Below the pieces are notes generated by a model, which worked only from the letters and a program-made list of their open reading frames with translations, was not told the DNA's origin and searched no databases. Positions 8,836 through 17,805 of a stretch of DNA of 64,000 bases are shown piece after piece (positions within the stretch are counted from its first letter, which is position 1; every line of letters begins with the position of its first letter). The position numbers were made by a program, and so were the translations under genes. The stretch comes from Pseudomonas_T sp032052615 (lineage in GTDB: Bacteria > Pseudomonadota > Gammaproteobacteria > Pseudomonadales > Pseudomonadaceae): NCBI GenBank assembly GCA_032052615.1, contig DAMBWF010000012.1, positions 28,780 to 92,779 of the forward strand, given 5' to 3'.

Positions 8836-9561
8836 TCAGCCGAGAGGGAAGGGCGCCTGCTGGAACCCTTGGGCATCCACTTGAAGCGCCCAACCCTGGC
8901 GGTCCCAGTCGCCAAGCACGATGCGCCGCGCCGGTTCACCCTCCACCACGAGGGTGTGCTGGGCGGGGCGGTGGGTATGCCCGTGGATCAGCAGGCGCGC
9001 CTGATGCCGCCGCAGCACGCGAGGGATTTCGTCGGGCGTGACATCCACGATATCCGCGGCTTTCTGCCGGGTCTGAACTTGGCTTTCCTTGCGTAATCGA
9101 CGCGCCAGGGCATGTCGCGTCCGCAGCGGCAGGTGGCGTAGCAGCCACAGCGACACGGGGTTGCGCAGCCAGCGGCGCAAGCGCATGTAGCCGAGGTCAC
9201 GGGTGCACAAGCTGTCGCCGTGCATCAGTAGCACGGGCTCGCCGGCGAGCTCGACCACGCTGGGGTCCGCGAGCAAGGCGCAGCCCGCCTCCCGGCAGAA
9301 GCGCTGCCCGATGAGGAAGTCGCGGTTGCCATGCATCAGGAATACCCGGGTGCCCCGTTCGCTCAGACGCCGCAGCGAACGGGCGATGTCGTGCTGGAAC
9401 GGAGTCATGGCGTCGTCGCCGATCCAGGCCTCGAAGAAGTCGCCGAGGATGTACAGCGCCTCGGCCTTGGCGGCGCGGGTGTCCAGGAAATGCAGGAACG
9501 CCCGGGTGATGTCCGGGCGTTCTTCTTCAAGATGCAGATCCGAGATCAGCAGGACGGTCAA
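8836..9561 (-). CDS. lpxH: UDP-2,3-diacylglucosamine hydrolase
   Basis: 241 residues. LpxH cleaves UDP-2,3-diacylglucosamine to lipid X and UMP in lipid A biosynthesis at the inner face of the membrane. Calcineurin-type metallophosphoesterase motifs are all present in order: SDLHLEE, GDFFEAWIGDD, HGNRDFL, MHGDSL and GHTHRP. The start reads as TTG at 9561, five bases after the ppiB stop, suggesting translational coupling behind ppiB. The ppiB-lpxH pairing is the usual Pseudomonas order. Confidence 0.95.
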   Translation of the reverse strand: MTVLLISDLHLEEERPDITRAFLHFLDTRAAKAEALYILGDFFEAWIGDDAMTPFQHDIARSLRRLSERGTRVFLMHGNRDFLIGQRFCREAGCALLADPSVVELAGEPVLLMHGDSLCTRDLGYMRLRRWLRNPVSLWLLRHLPLRTRHALARRLRKESQVQTRQKAADIVDVTPDEIPRVLRRHQARLLIHGHTHRPAQHTLVVEGEPARRIVLGDWDRQGWALQVDAQGFQQAPFPLG

Positions 9562-9566
9562 TGGCG

Positions 9567-10064
9567 TTACTCGGCGACGATCTCGGCTTTCTCGATGATC
9601 ACATCATCCACCGGGACGTCCTGGTGGCCGCCGCGCATGGTGGTGGAAACGTCCTTGATCTTCATGACCACGTCCATGCCTTCCACCACTTCGCCGAATA
9701 CGGCGTAGCCCCAGCCCTGCACGGTCGGCGCGCTGTGGTTGAGGAAGGTATTGTCGGAGACATTGATGAAGAATTGTGCCGAGGCCGAGTGGGGCTCCAT
9801 GGTGCGGGCCATGGCGACGGTGCCGATCTTGTTGGAAAGCCCGTTGTCCGCCTCGTTCTTGATGGGCGCGCGGGTGCTTTTCTGTTTCATGCCCGGCTCG
9901 AAGCCGCCGCCCTGGATCATGAAATTGCTGATGACCCGGTGAAAAATGGTGTTGTCGTAGTGGCCGGCCTTCACGTACTCCTCGAAGTTGGCGACGGTCT
10001 CGGGCGCCTTGTCCTTGAAGAGCTGCAGCGTAATGACGCCGTGATTGGTGTGCAGTTTGATCAT
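9567..10064 (-). CDS. ppiB: Cytoplasmic peptidyl-prolyl cis-trans isomerase B (cyclophilin)
   Basis: 165 residues, standard for the cytosolic cyclophilin; no signal peptide, which separates it from PpiA. Cyclophilin signatures visible: TIFHRVISNFMIQGG, RTMEPHSASAQFFINV and GYAVFGEVVEGMDVV. It accelerates prolyl isomerisation during protein folding. It is the first gene of a two-gene operon with lpxH and is divergent from glnS. Confidence 0.95.
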   Translation of the reverse strand: MIKLHTNHGVITLQLFKDKAPETVANFEEYVKAGHYDNTIFHRVISNFMIQGGGFEPGMKQKSTRAPIKNEADNGLSNKIGTVAMARTMEPHSASAQFFINVSDNTFLNHSAPTVQGWGYAVFGEVVEGMDVVMKIKDVSTTMRGGHQDVPVDDVIIEKAEIVAE

Positions 10065-10184
10065 CGGGGGAAACGCTCCGTCGAGGAAATCGAAAGCCTG
10101 TCAGGGGGTTGACAGCTTCGGCTATGATAAGCGCTTTGGTTGGAGCGGCCTACCCTTGCCGCCCGCAGCACGAACAAGGACCCC

Positions 10185-11858
<1,674 letters not shown>

Positions 11859-11905
11859 CGGCGCGTGGCTTCACCGGTCGCGGTATCGCCGCGATCGGTA
11901 TCGTC

Positions 11906-11927
11906 GACGGCGCGAGAGGGCGCCGTC
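11906..11927 (+). terminator. Hairpin between glnS and cysS
   Basis: GACGGCGC pairs with GCGCCGTC across a six-base loop, followed by TTGCGTTTG. The T-run is interrupted, so it may only partly terminate glnS transcripts before cysS. Confidence 0.5.
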
Positions 11928-11956
11928 TTGCGTTTGTCGCTGATCAAAGGTCGAGC

Positions 11957-13339
11957 ATGCTTACCATCTACAACACCCTCAGTAAAACCAAGGACGTCTT
12001 CAAGCCGCTGGAAGGCAACACGGTGCGCATGTACGTATGCGGCATGACGGTGTACGACTTCTGTCACATCGGCCATGGCCGGGTGATGGTGGCTTTCGAC
12101 GTGATCGCTCGCTGGCTGCGGCATTCCGGCTACGCCCTGACCTACGTGCGCAACATCACCGACATCGACGACAAGATCATCCGCCGCGCCCAGGAGAACG
12201 GGGAGTCCTTCGAGGCGCTGACCGAGCGCATGATCGCCGCCATGCACGAGGACGAGGCGCGCCTGTCGGTGCTGCGCCCGGATATCGAGCCGCGCGCCAC
12301 CGGCCATATAGAAGGCATGCACCGGATGATCCAAGCACTCGTCGACAATGGCTATGCCTACGCGCCGGGCAATGGCGATGTGTACTATCGGGTGGGCCGC
12401 TTCGTCGGCTATGGCAAGTTGTCTCGCAAGAAGATCGAGGACTTGCGCATCGGGGCTCGGGTCGAGGTGGACGAGGCGAAGGAAGACCCCCTGGACTTCG
12501 TCCTGTGGAAGGGGGTCAAGCCGGGCGAGCCGAGCTGGCCGTCGCCCTGGGGAGAGGGGCGTCCTGGTTGGCATATCGAATGCTCGGTAATGTCCACCTG
12601 CTGCCTGGGCGATACCTTCGACATTCATGGCGGCGGGCCGGACCTGGTCTTCCCCCACCATGAAAACGAGATTGCCCAGAGCGAGGCGGCCACCGGCAAG
12701 CCCTATGCCTCCGTCTGGATGCACGCCGGCGCGGTGCGCATGGACGGTGAGAAAATGTCCAAGTCTCTGGGCAATTTCTTCACCATTCGCGAAGTGCTGG
12801 AAAAGTACCACCCGGAAGTGGTGCGCTACCTGCTGGTTTCCAGTCACTACCGCAGCCCGATCAATTATTCCGAGGACAGCCTCAAGGATGCGAAGGCCGC
12901 CCTGGATCGCTTCTATAACGCCCTGAAAGGGTTGCCGGTGGCAGAGCCCGCGGGGGGCGAATCGTTCGTCGAGCGCTTCGCCGCGGCGATGGACGACGAC
13001 TTCAATTCACCCGAGGCCTGCGCGGTGCTGTTCGATCTGGCCCGGGAGGTGAACCGCCTGCGCGAGCAGGACCTGGCCGCCGCCGCCGCGCTGGGCGCGC
13101 GCCTCAAGGAGCTGGCTGACATATTGGGCGTGTTGCAACTGGAGCCAGAGGCTTTCCTGCAAGCGGGCGCGGCCGGCAAGGTCGATGCGACCGAGGTCGA
13201 GGCTTTGATTCAGGCGCGTCTGCAGGCGAGGGCCGAGAAAAACTGGGCCGAATCGGATCGCATCCGCGACCGGTTGTCCGTCATGGGGGTGGTGCTGGAG
13301 GATGGTAAGGGCGGCACGACCTGGCGTCTGGCGGATTGA
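11957..13339 (+). CDS. cysS: Cysteinyl-tRNA synthetase
   Basis: 460 residues from ATG 11957 (AAAGGT upstream); the long upstream extension of the frame is the shadow of glnS. Class I synthetase for tRNA-Cys. Visible: MYVCGMTVYD with the first zinc cysteine, HIGHGR (HIGH box), the zinc-site SVMSTCCLGDTFDIHGGG, HHENEIAQSEA and KMSKSLGN (KMSKS box). The C-terminal helical region ends with the short anticodon-binding tail. It is followed 11 bases on by a symmetric terminator shared with convergent folD. Confidence 0.97.
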   Translation: MLTIYNTLSKTKDVFKPLEGNTVRMYVCGMTVYDFCHIGHGRVMVAFDVIARWLRHSGYALTYVRNITDIDDKIIRRAQENGESFEALTERMIAAMHEDEARLSVLRPDIEPRATGHIEGMHRMIQALVDNGYAYAPGNGDVYYRVGRFVGYGKLSRKKIEDLRIGARVEVDEAKEDPLDFVLWKGVKPGEPSWPSPWGEGRPGWHIECSVMSTCCLGDTFDIHGGGPDLVFPHHENEIAQSEAATGKPYASVWMHAGAVRMDGEKMSKSLGNFFTIREVLEKYHPEVVRYLLVSSHYRSPINYSEDSLKDAKAALDRFYNALKGLPVAEPAGGESFVERFAAAMDDDFNSPEACAVLFDLAREVNRLREQDLAAAAALGARLKELADILGVLQLEPEAFLQAGAAGKVDATEVEALIQARLQARAEKNWAESDRIRDRLSVMGVVLEDGKGGTTWRLAD

Positions 13340-13350
13340 ATCCCGCCCAT

Positions 13351-13379
13351 GAAAAAGGCCGCTTCGAGCGGCCTTTTTC
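13351..13379. terminator. Bidirectional terminator between cysS and folD
   Basis: A perfect 13-bp stem (GAAAAAGGCCGCT with AGCGGCCTTTTTC) around loop TCG. It has A-runs on one side and T-runs on the other, so it can end cysS on plus and folD on minus. Confidence 0.88.
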
Positions 13380-13390
13380 ATGGGTGGCAG

Positions 13391-14245
13391 TTAAGCGTGC
13401 AAATGCTCCGCGGCGTACAAGGTGTTTTCCAGCAAGCAGGCGCGGGTCATCGGGCCGACGCCGCCAGGCACCGGCGTGATCCAGCCGGCGCGCGGCAGGG
13501 CGGTTTCGTACACCACATCACCCACCAGCTTGCCGTCTTCCTGGCGGTTGATGCCGACGTCGATCACGATGGCGCCCGGTTTGATCCACTCACCCTTTAC
13601 CAGCCCTGGCTTGCCTGCAGCGACCACGACCAGGTCGGCGGCGGCGACATGACCGGCCAGGTCCCGGGTAAAGCGGTGGGTGACTGTTACCGTGCAGCCG
13701 GCGAGCAGTAGCTCCAGTGCCATCGGGCGGCCCACAATGTTGGATGCTCCGACGACCACCGCGTCCATGCCATAGAGGTTCACTCCCGTGCTGTTGAGCA
13801 ACGTGATGATCCCCTTGGGCGTGCAAGGGCGAAGCATGGGCATACGCTGGGCCAGGCGGCCGATGTTGTAGGGGTGGAAACCATCTACATCCTTGTCGGG
13901 CCTGATCCGCTCCAGCAGTAGCGAGGCATCGAGATGGGCGGGGAGGGGCAACTGCACCAGGATTCCGTCGATATTCGGATCGTCGTTGAGCATGTCGATC
14001 ATGCCGAGCAGGGCTTCTTGCGTCGTGTCAGCCGGCAGGTCATGGGCCTGGGAAAGGAAGCCGACCTCTTCGCAGTCCTTTCGCTTGTGAGCGACATAGA
14101 CCTGGGACGCCGGGTCGGTGCCGACGAGAATCACGGCGAGGCCTGGGACACGCAAGCCCTGTTCGCGGCGCTCGGCGACGCGTTGGGCTATCTGCTGGCG
14201 AAGTTGGGCGGCGATCGCCTTGCCATCGATCAGTTGTGCGGTCAT
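13391..14245 (-). CDS. folD: Bifunctional methylenetetrahydrofolate dehydrogenase/cyclohydrolase
   Basis: 284 residues from the ATG at 14245; the frame opens 13 codons earlier, but FolD proteins begin with an MTAQLIDGKAIA-like stretch. FolD interconverts 5,10-methylene- and 10-formyl-tetrahydrofolate with NADP. Signature regions: YVAHKRKDCEEVG with the catalytic lysine, QLPLPAHLD, KDVDGFHPYN, VVVGASNIVGRPMA (dinucleotide-binding), and the C-terminal PVPGGVGPMT. No obvious ribosome-binding site is seen. Next to the tRNA cluster, as in P. aeruginosa. Confidence 0.96.
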   Translation of the reverse strand: MTAQLIDGKAIAAQLRQQIAQRVAERREQGLRVPGLAVILVGTDPASQVYVAHKRKDCEEVGFLSQAHDLPADTTQEALLGMIDMLNDDPNIDGILVQLPLPAHLDASLLLERIRPDKDVDGFHPYNIGRLAQRMPMLRPCTPKGIITLLNSTGVNLYGMDAVVVGASNIVGRPMALELLLAGCTVTVTHRFTRDLAGHVAAADLVVVAAGKPGLVKGEWIKPGAIVIDVGINRQEDGKLVGDVVYETALPRAGWITPVPGGVGPMTRACLLENTLYAAEHLHA

Positions 14246-14372
14246 GACGCGTGACGAACCATCGGGATCCAAAGGGGCGCGCATTCTCGCATGGCGTGCC
14301 TCGCCGGCAAAGGCGCCGGGCGAGGTATCGGTGTAACTCCTTTATCTTTCTAAATTTTTTTAGCTTTTGGTG

Positions 14373-14401
14373 TTGACGGATAGAAAGACCATGGATAACA
14401 T
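14373..14401 (+). promoter_or_regulatory. Promoter of the tRNA Arg-His-Leu cluster
   Basis: TTGACG (14373-14378), a 17-base spacer and TAACAT (14396-14401) form a near-consensus sigma70 promoter. An A/T-rich tract upstream (14342-14364) resembles an UP element, and the bases after the -10 (TCGCCCCGC) form the GC-rich discriminator typical of stringently controlled stable RNA promoters. It lies about 100 bases before the first tRNA. Confidence 0.75.
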
Positions 14402-14508
14402 TCGCCCCGCTTGTCGAGCACAGCCAGCTGCTGGGTAAGGAGGCAAAGGCATAGCCTGACGGCAAAGCCGAAGCCAAACGCTTTAGGTCTGCGCGTGCAG
14501 ATGGATAG

Positions 14509-14585
14509 GCGCCCGTAGCTCAGCTGGATAGAGCATCCGCCTTCTAAGCGGATGGTCGCAGGTTCGAGTCCTGCCGGGCGTGCCA
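14509..14585 (+). tRNA. tRNA-Arg(TCT)
   Basis: 77 nt with CCA encoded. Acceptor GCGCCCG pairs with CGGGCGT (one G-T at the end), the anticodon loop CTTCTAA gives anticodon TCT, and the T-arm has GGTTCGAGTCC. Reads AGA codons. Confidence 0.96.
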
Positions 14586-14618
14586 TTTGGCAGCTTAGGC
14601 TCAAGCAACAGTAATATG

Positions 14619-14694
14619 GTGGGCGTAGCTCAGTTGGTAGAGCACAGGATTGTGGCTCCTGGTGTCGTGGGTTCGATTCCCATCGTCCACCCCA
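14619..14694 (+). tRNA. tRNA-His(GTG)
   Basis: 76 nt plus an encoded G at position 14618 that could provide the histidine-specific G-1. Acceptor GTGGGCG pairs with CGTCCAC, anticodon loop ATTGTGGC region gives GTG, discriminator C and CCA are encoded. Confidence 0.95.
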
Positions 14695-14700
14695 TATTCC

Positions 14701-14727
14701 AAACGCCAGGCTTTTGCCTGGCGTTTT
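14701..14727 (+). terminator. Hairpin with T-run between tRNA-His and tRNA-Leu
   Basis: AAACGCCAGGC pairs with GCCTGGCGTTT around a TTTT loop and is followed by T residues. It looks like an intrinsic terminator or processing site inside the tRNA cluster; tRNA-Leu follows only 25 bases later. Confidence 0.65.
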
Positions 14728-14752
14728 CGTTAATGAGTCATCGTCGCGTTAC

Positions 14753-14837
14753 GCGGACGTGGTGAAATTGGTAGACACACCAGATTTAGGTTCTGGCGCC
14801 GCAAGGTGTGAGAGTTCGAGTCTCTCCGTCCGCACCA
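14753..14837 (+). tRNA. tRNA-Leu(TAG)
   Basis: 85 nt class II tRNA with a long variable arm and encoded CCA. Acceptor GCGGACG pairs with CGTCCGC, anticodon loop TTTAGGT gives TAG, T-arm GAGTTCGAGTCTC. Reads CUA and related codons. Confidence 0.96.
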
Positions 14838-15557
14838 TATATCTCTTTCGCGTTCTTCGCGAGACTTCGCAAGCCCAGTGAATTCGCCGCTTGCAGCACA
14901 ATGATCTCTTAGCCAGCTTGCGCTTTAATTCGCTATAGCCGCATTTTTAGTACATTACCCAGCACATCCGCGTTTGGTTTTGACGGATGTGCCGTACTCC
15001 GGCTACCGGCGTCCGCCAAGCCCATCCTGATTAAAGGCTCTTCGCAGCCATCGACGGCTTAGCGCTGTCGTTTCGCTTTTGGTACCAAGAGCCGCCAGTT
15101 CCGTTTCACTGAGCGACCCGCTGAAGCGCGTTTCCTTGATGTCCGCAGTACACCTAACGTAGCCAAACACAAGGGCAGCCAGCCATGAAGGCTGTCTTGC
15201 TGTTTCCGGCCGGCCTGCGCCGGGATTGTGGCTCTACCTGAGCTGCCGAATCGGCAAGTGCATTGGGTTTTAGCCGAAGGGTTCAATTGCATCTAATCGT
15301 TGTCCGGTACCGTCTAGGCTATCGTTGCCTTGCCACTCAAAGGCTAACAAGGATCAGCCACTCTGAAGCCGAGGGCGCGCTATCGCCTTCGCCAGGCTTT
15401 AGAAGAGTGCTCCCATACGAAGCTCATGCCTTGAAATGATTAGTCCCGAAGCCCTTGCGTTCTGCCATCCAGGTCTGTGAACGGGCACGCATCTTGACGA
15501 ACGTCTCCCCTTCTTTCTGTTCGAAAGGAAACTGTACGTCCCTTCAGGAGAGCATTC
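14838..15557. other. Intergenic tract without a credible gene
   Basis: 720 bases between tRNA-Leu and the small acidic gene. It holds a 9-bp inverted repeat GCACATCCG/CGGATGTGC (14962-14970 and 14984-14992) and a minus-strand open frame at 15059-15292 that I do not believe: its translation is Arg- and Ser-rich without family features. The tract has lower GC than the neighbours and resembles intergenic repeat DNA, but I cannot test copy number. Confidence 0.5.
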
Positions 15558-15734
15558 ATGAACGATCAGCAGCGCGACGATCTCGATTCGCCGTCAATCC
15601 AGCCCGATAAAGGAAGTATGCCGCCGGGTATGAACGATCCTGGCAATGAGGATCCGGGTTCGCTTGTCGAGGTCAATGTGGATCCCGACTCGGAGCGCCC
15701 TGGAAATGAGGACCCTCGGCCGAGAAATGAATAG
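15558..15734 (+). CDS. Small acidic protein with a repeated PGNEDP motif
   Basis: 58 residues starting at ATG 15558 with CAGGAG at 15545-15550. The protein is strongly acidic, rich in Asp, Glu, Pro and Asn, and has no hydrophobic core; it is likely disordered. The motif PGNEDPG at about residues 28-34 recurs as PGNEDPR at about 48-54. The clear ribosome-binding site and composition unlike random GC-rich frames support a real gene. Function unknown. Confidence 0.6.
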   Translation: MNDQQRDDLDSPSIQPDKGSMPPGMNDPGNEDPGSLVEVNVDPDSERPGNEDPRPRNE

Positions 15735-16004
15735 GCGGAATGCTGTTTCCAGCCCTACGAGGCCGGTATGGCTGCATGAAGAGTGAAGCGCGCTCGATTA
15801 ATACGCGGCGGTAACTTCTTCAAGGCGAAGAGGCCAAGTAAGGAACCGGAGAGTGCGAGGCCAGGCCAAGTCACTGAGCGGCCTGGCTGAGTCAAGATCG
15901 GCTGCTATGCTCCAGCATAAGCATCGGCCCGAACGGGCGTTCAGGTGTGGCGTTGGGCCAACCAGGCAGGGTTGGTATCTGATCCATGGCGCATTGGTGA
16001 CAGC

Positions 16005-17639
16005 ATGTTCCTTCGTCGATTCAACCTCGCTCCCCGGGCCCTTTCTTGCTTCGCTCTCATTACGCTATTTGCCGTTGGGCTTGGTGTCTTCGCCTTGCTC
16101 AAGCTAAGTGAGCTCTACCGCGCAGAACAGGTGATCGAAAAGAATTGGCTGGTCAGTATCCAGGCGGCCGAACGCATGCAGAAGGATGCCTTGCGCATGC
16201 GCCTGGAAACCTGGCGAGGTCTCTCGGTGGGCAACAGCGGCACCCCGGTCGCTCCCATCGACAGCGCGTTGGTACAAGGGTATCGCCAGGACTTCCAGCA
16301 GACGGTGGATCATTACCAGAGCGGTTTGCTCTCAGCCGGTCGGGAGCGCGAACTCCTCCAGCAGGTCCGGACTATTTTCGAAACCTACAGCGCGGCGCAG
16401 CAAAAGGTCATGGACTTGCAGACCGCCCAGCAGGCGGACGCGGCTTATGCTCAGGCGAGTGGGCCTTCCCGGACGGCCGGCAAAGCTTTGGAAAAAGCCC
16501 TTGATGAGCTGAGCGCGTTCAATAACGAAGGCGCCCGCGAGGCGGGCTTGGCGGCGGGGCAGACCTATAAAGTCAGCCAGATGAGCATCATCGTGACGAT
16601 CCTGATCACTGCCTCGCTCACTGTCCTGCTCGCGCTGTTGCTGGTCCGAAGCATCGTGAAGCCTATCAACGAAGCGTTGCTATCCGCCGAAGCGATCGCC
16701 GAGGGAGACCTGATCCGCCCGGTCAGCGTTTCGGGCGAAGACGAGCTGGGGCGCTTGCTCGCCGCGCAGGCTACCGTCCAGCAGAACCTCCATGGCGCGA
16801 TACGAAAAATCGCCGACTCGTCCACTCAAGTCGCCTCGGCGGCGGAGGAGATGGCGACGGTGGCGGAGGAAAGTACGCGCGGCTTGGAAAACCAGAATGC
16901 CGAGATCGAGCAGGCCGCCACGGCGGTGAATGAAATGAGCGCAGCGGTCGAAGAGGTATCGCGTAATGCCAATGCGGCCTCGGAGGCCGCCCGTAATTCC
17001 GAGCGTTCGGCGCAGGCAGGGAACCAGCAGGTCGCGCGCACGGTGGAGGCCATTCGTCGACTCGCGGCCCGGGTGAACGATGCGGCCGGTGAGGTTCAAG
17101 GCTTGGCGGACCAGGCCAGGGGCATCAGCAAGGTACTGGATGTGATTCGCGGGGTCGCCGAGCAGACCAACTTGTTGGCGTTGAATGCGGCTATCGAGGC
17201 CGCCCGCGCGGGCGAACAAGGCCGGGGGTTCGCGGTGGTGGCCGATGAGGTCCGGGCGCTGGCCCATCGAACCTCGTCCTCCACTCAGGAAATCGAGCAA
17301 ATCATCGGCAGTATTCAGAATGGTACGGAGCATGCTGTCCAGTCCATGCGGAGCAGCAGCGATGAGGCCGCCACTACCTTGAACCTTGCCGACGAGGCCG
17401 GGCATTCGCTGGAGGAGGTGGTGCGTGCCATTGGGGAGATCAACGAGCGCAACCTTCAAATCGCGACCGCCTCCGAAGAGCAGGCCCACGTAGCGCGGGA
17501 TGTCGACCGCAACCTGATGAGCATTCGCGATTTGTCGCTGCAAACGGCCTCGGGAGCCAATCAGAGTTCAGCGGCTTGCAACGAGCTGGCCCGGTTGGCC
17601 CAAGAGCTCAATGGCTTGGTGGTGCGTTTCAAGACCTGA
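16005..17639 (+). CDS. Methyl-accepting chemotaxis protein
   Basis: 544 residues from ATG 16005, which places a membrane segment (about 12-32, ALSCFALITLFAVGLGVFAL) at the N-terminus; upstream in-frame starts are less likely. The periplasmic part (about 33-190) looks like a four-helix-bundle ligand domain, followed by a second membrane segment (about 192-215), a HAMP domain (about 215-268) and the signalling domain. The conserved hairpin tip is clear: EQTNLLALNAAIEAARAGEQ followed by GRGFAVVADEVR. It senses an unknown ligand and signals through CheA/CheW. No chemotaxis partner genes are adjacent. Confidence 0.93.
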   Translation: MFLRRFNLAPRALSCFALITLFAVGLGVFALLKLSELYRAEQVIEKNWLVSIQAAERMQKDALRMRLETWRGLSVGNSGTPVAPIDSALVQGYRQDFQQTVDHYQSGLLSAGRERELLQQVRTIFETYSAAQQKVMDLQTAQQADAAYAQASGPSRTAGKALEKALDELSAFNNEGAREAGLAAGQTYKVSQMSIIVTILITASLTVLLALLLVRSIVKPINEALLSAEAIAEGDLIRPVSVSGEDELGRLLAAQATVQQNLHGAIRKIADSSTQVASAAEEMATVAEESTRGLENQNAEIEQAATAVNEMSAAVEEVSRNANAASEAARNSERSAQAGNQQVARTVEAIRRLAARVNDAAGEVQGLADQARGISKVLDVIRGVAEQTNLLALNAAIEAARAGEQGRGFAVVADEVRALAHRTSSSTQEIEQIIGSIQNGTEHAVQSMRSSSDEAATTLNLADEAGHSLEEVVRAIGEINERNLQIATASEEQAHVARDVDRNLMSIRDLSLQTASGANQSSAACNELARLAQELNGLVVRFKT

Positions 17640-17805
17640 GCGCGGTATGCAGGGCTGGTGTGCCCAGCGCCATAGGTTCATGACCAGGATCAGGTGTCAT
17701 CTGGATCGACGTGTTACAAAGGGATACTTAAACTAGCGCCTTGCCGTATCGCTTCCGGCGGCAAGGCAAGCTACCCCGTATCCCCTCCACAAGGATTGGC
17801 AGGAC

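Noticed and set aside
15059..15292. 77-codon minus-strand frame in the tRNA-Leu downstream region
   Set aside because: No ribosome-binding site, basic random-looking translation, probable intergenic repeat DNA.
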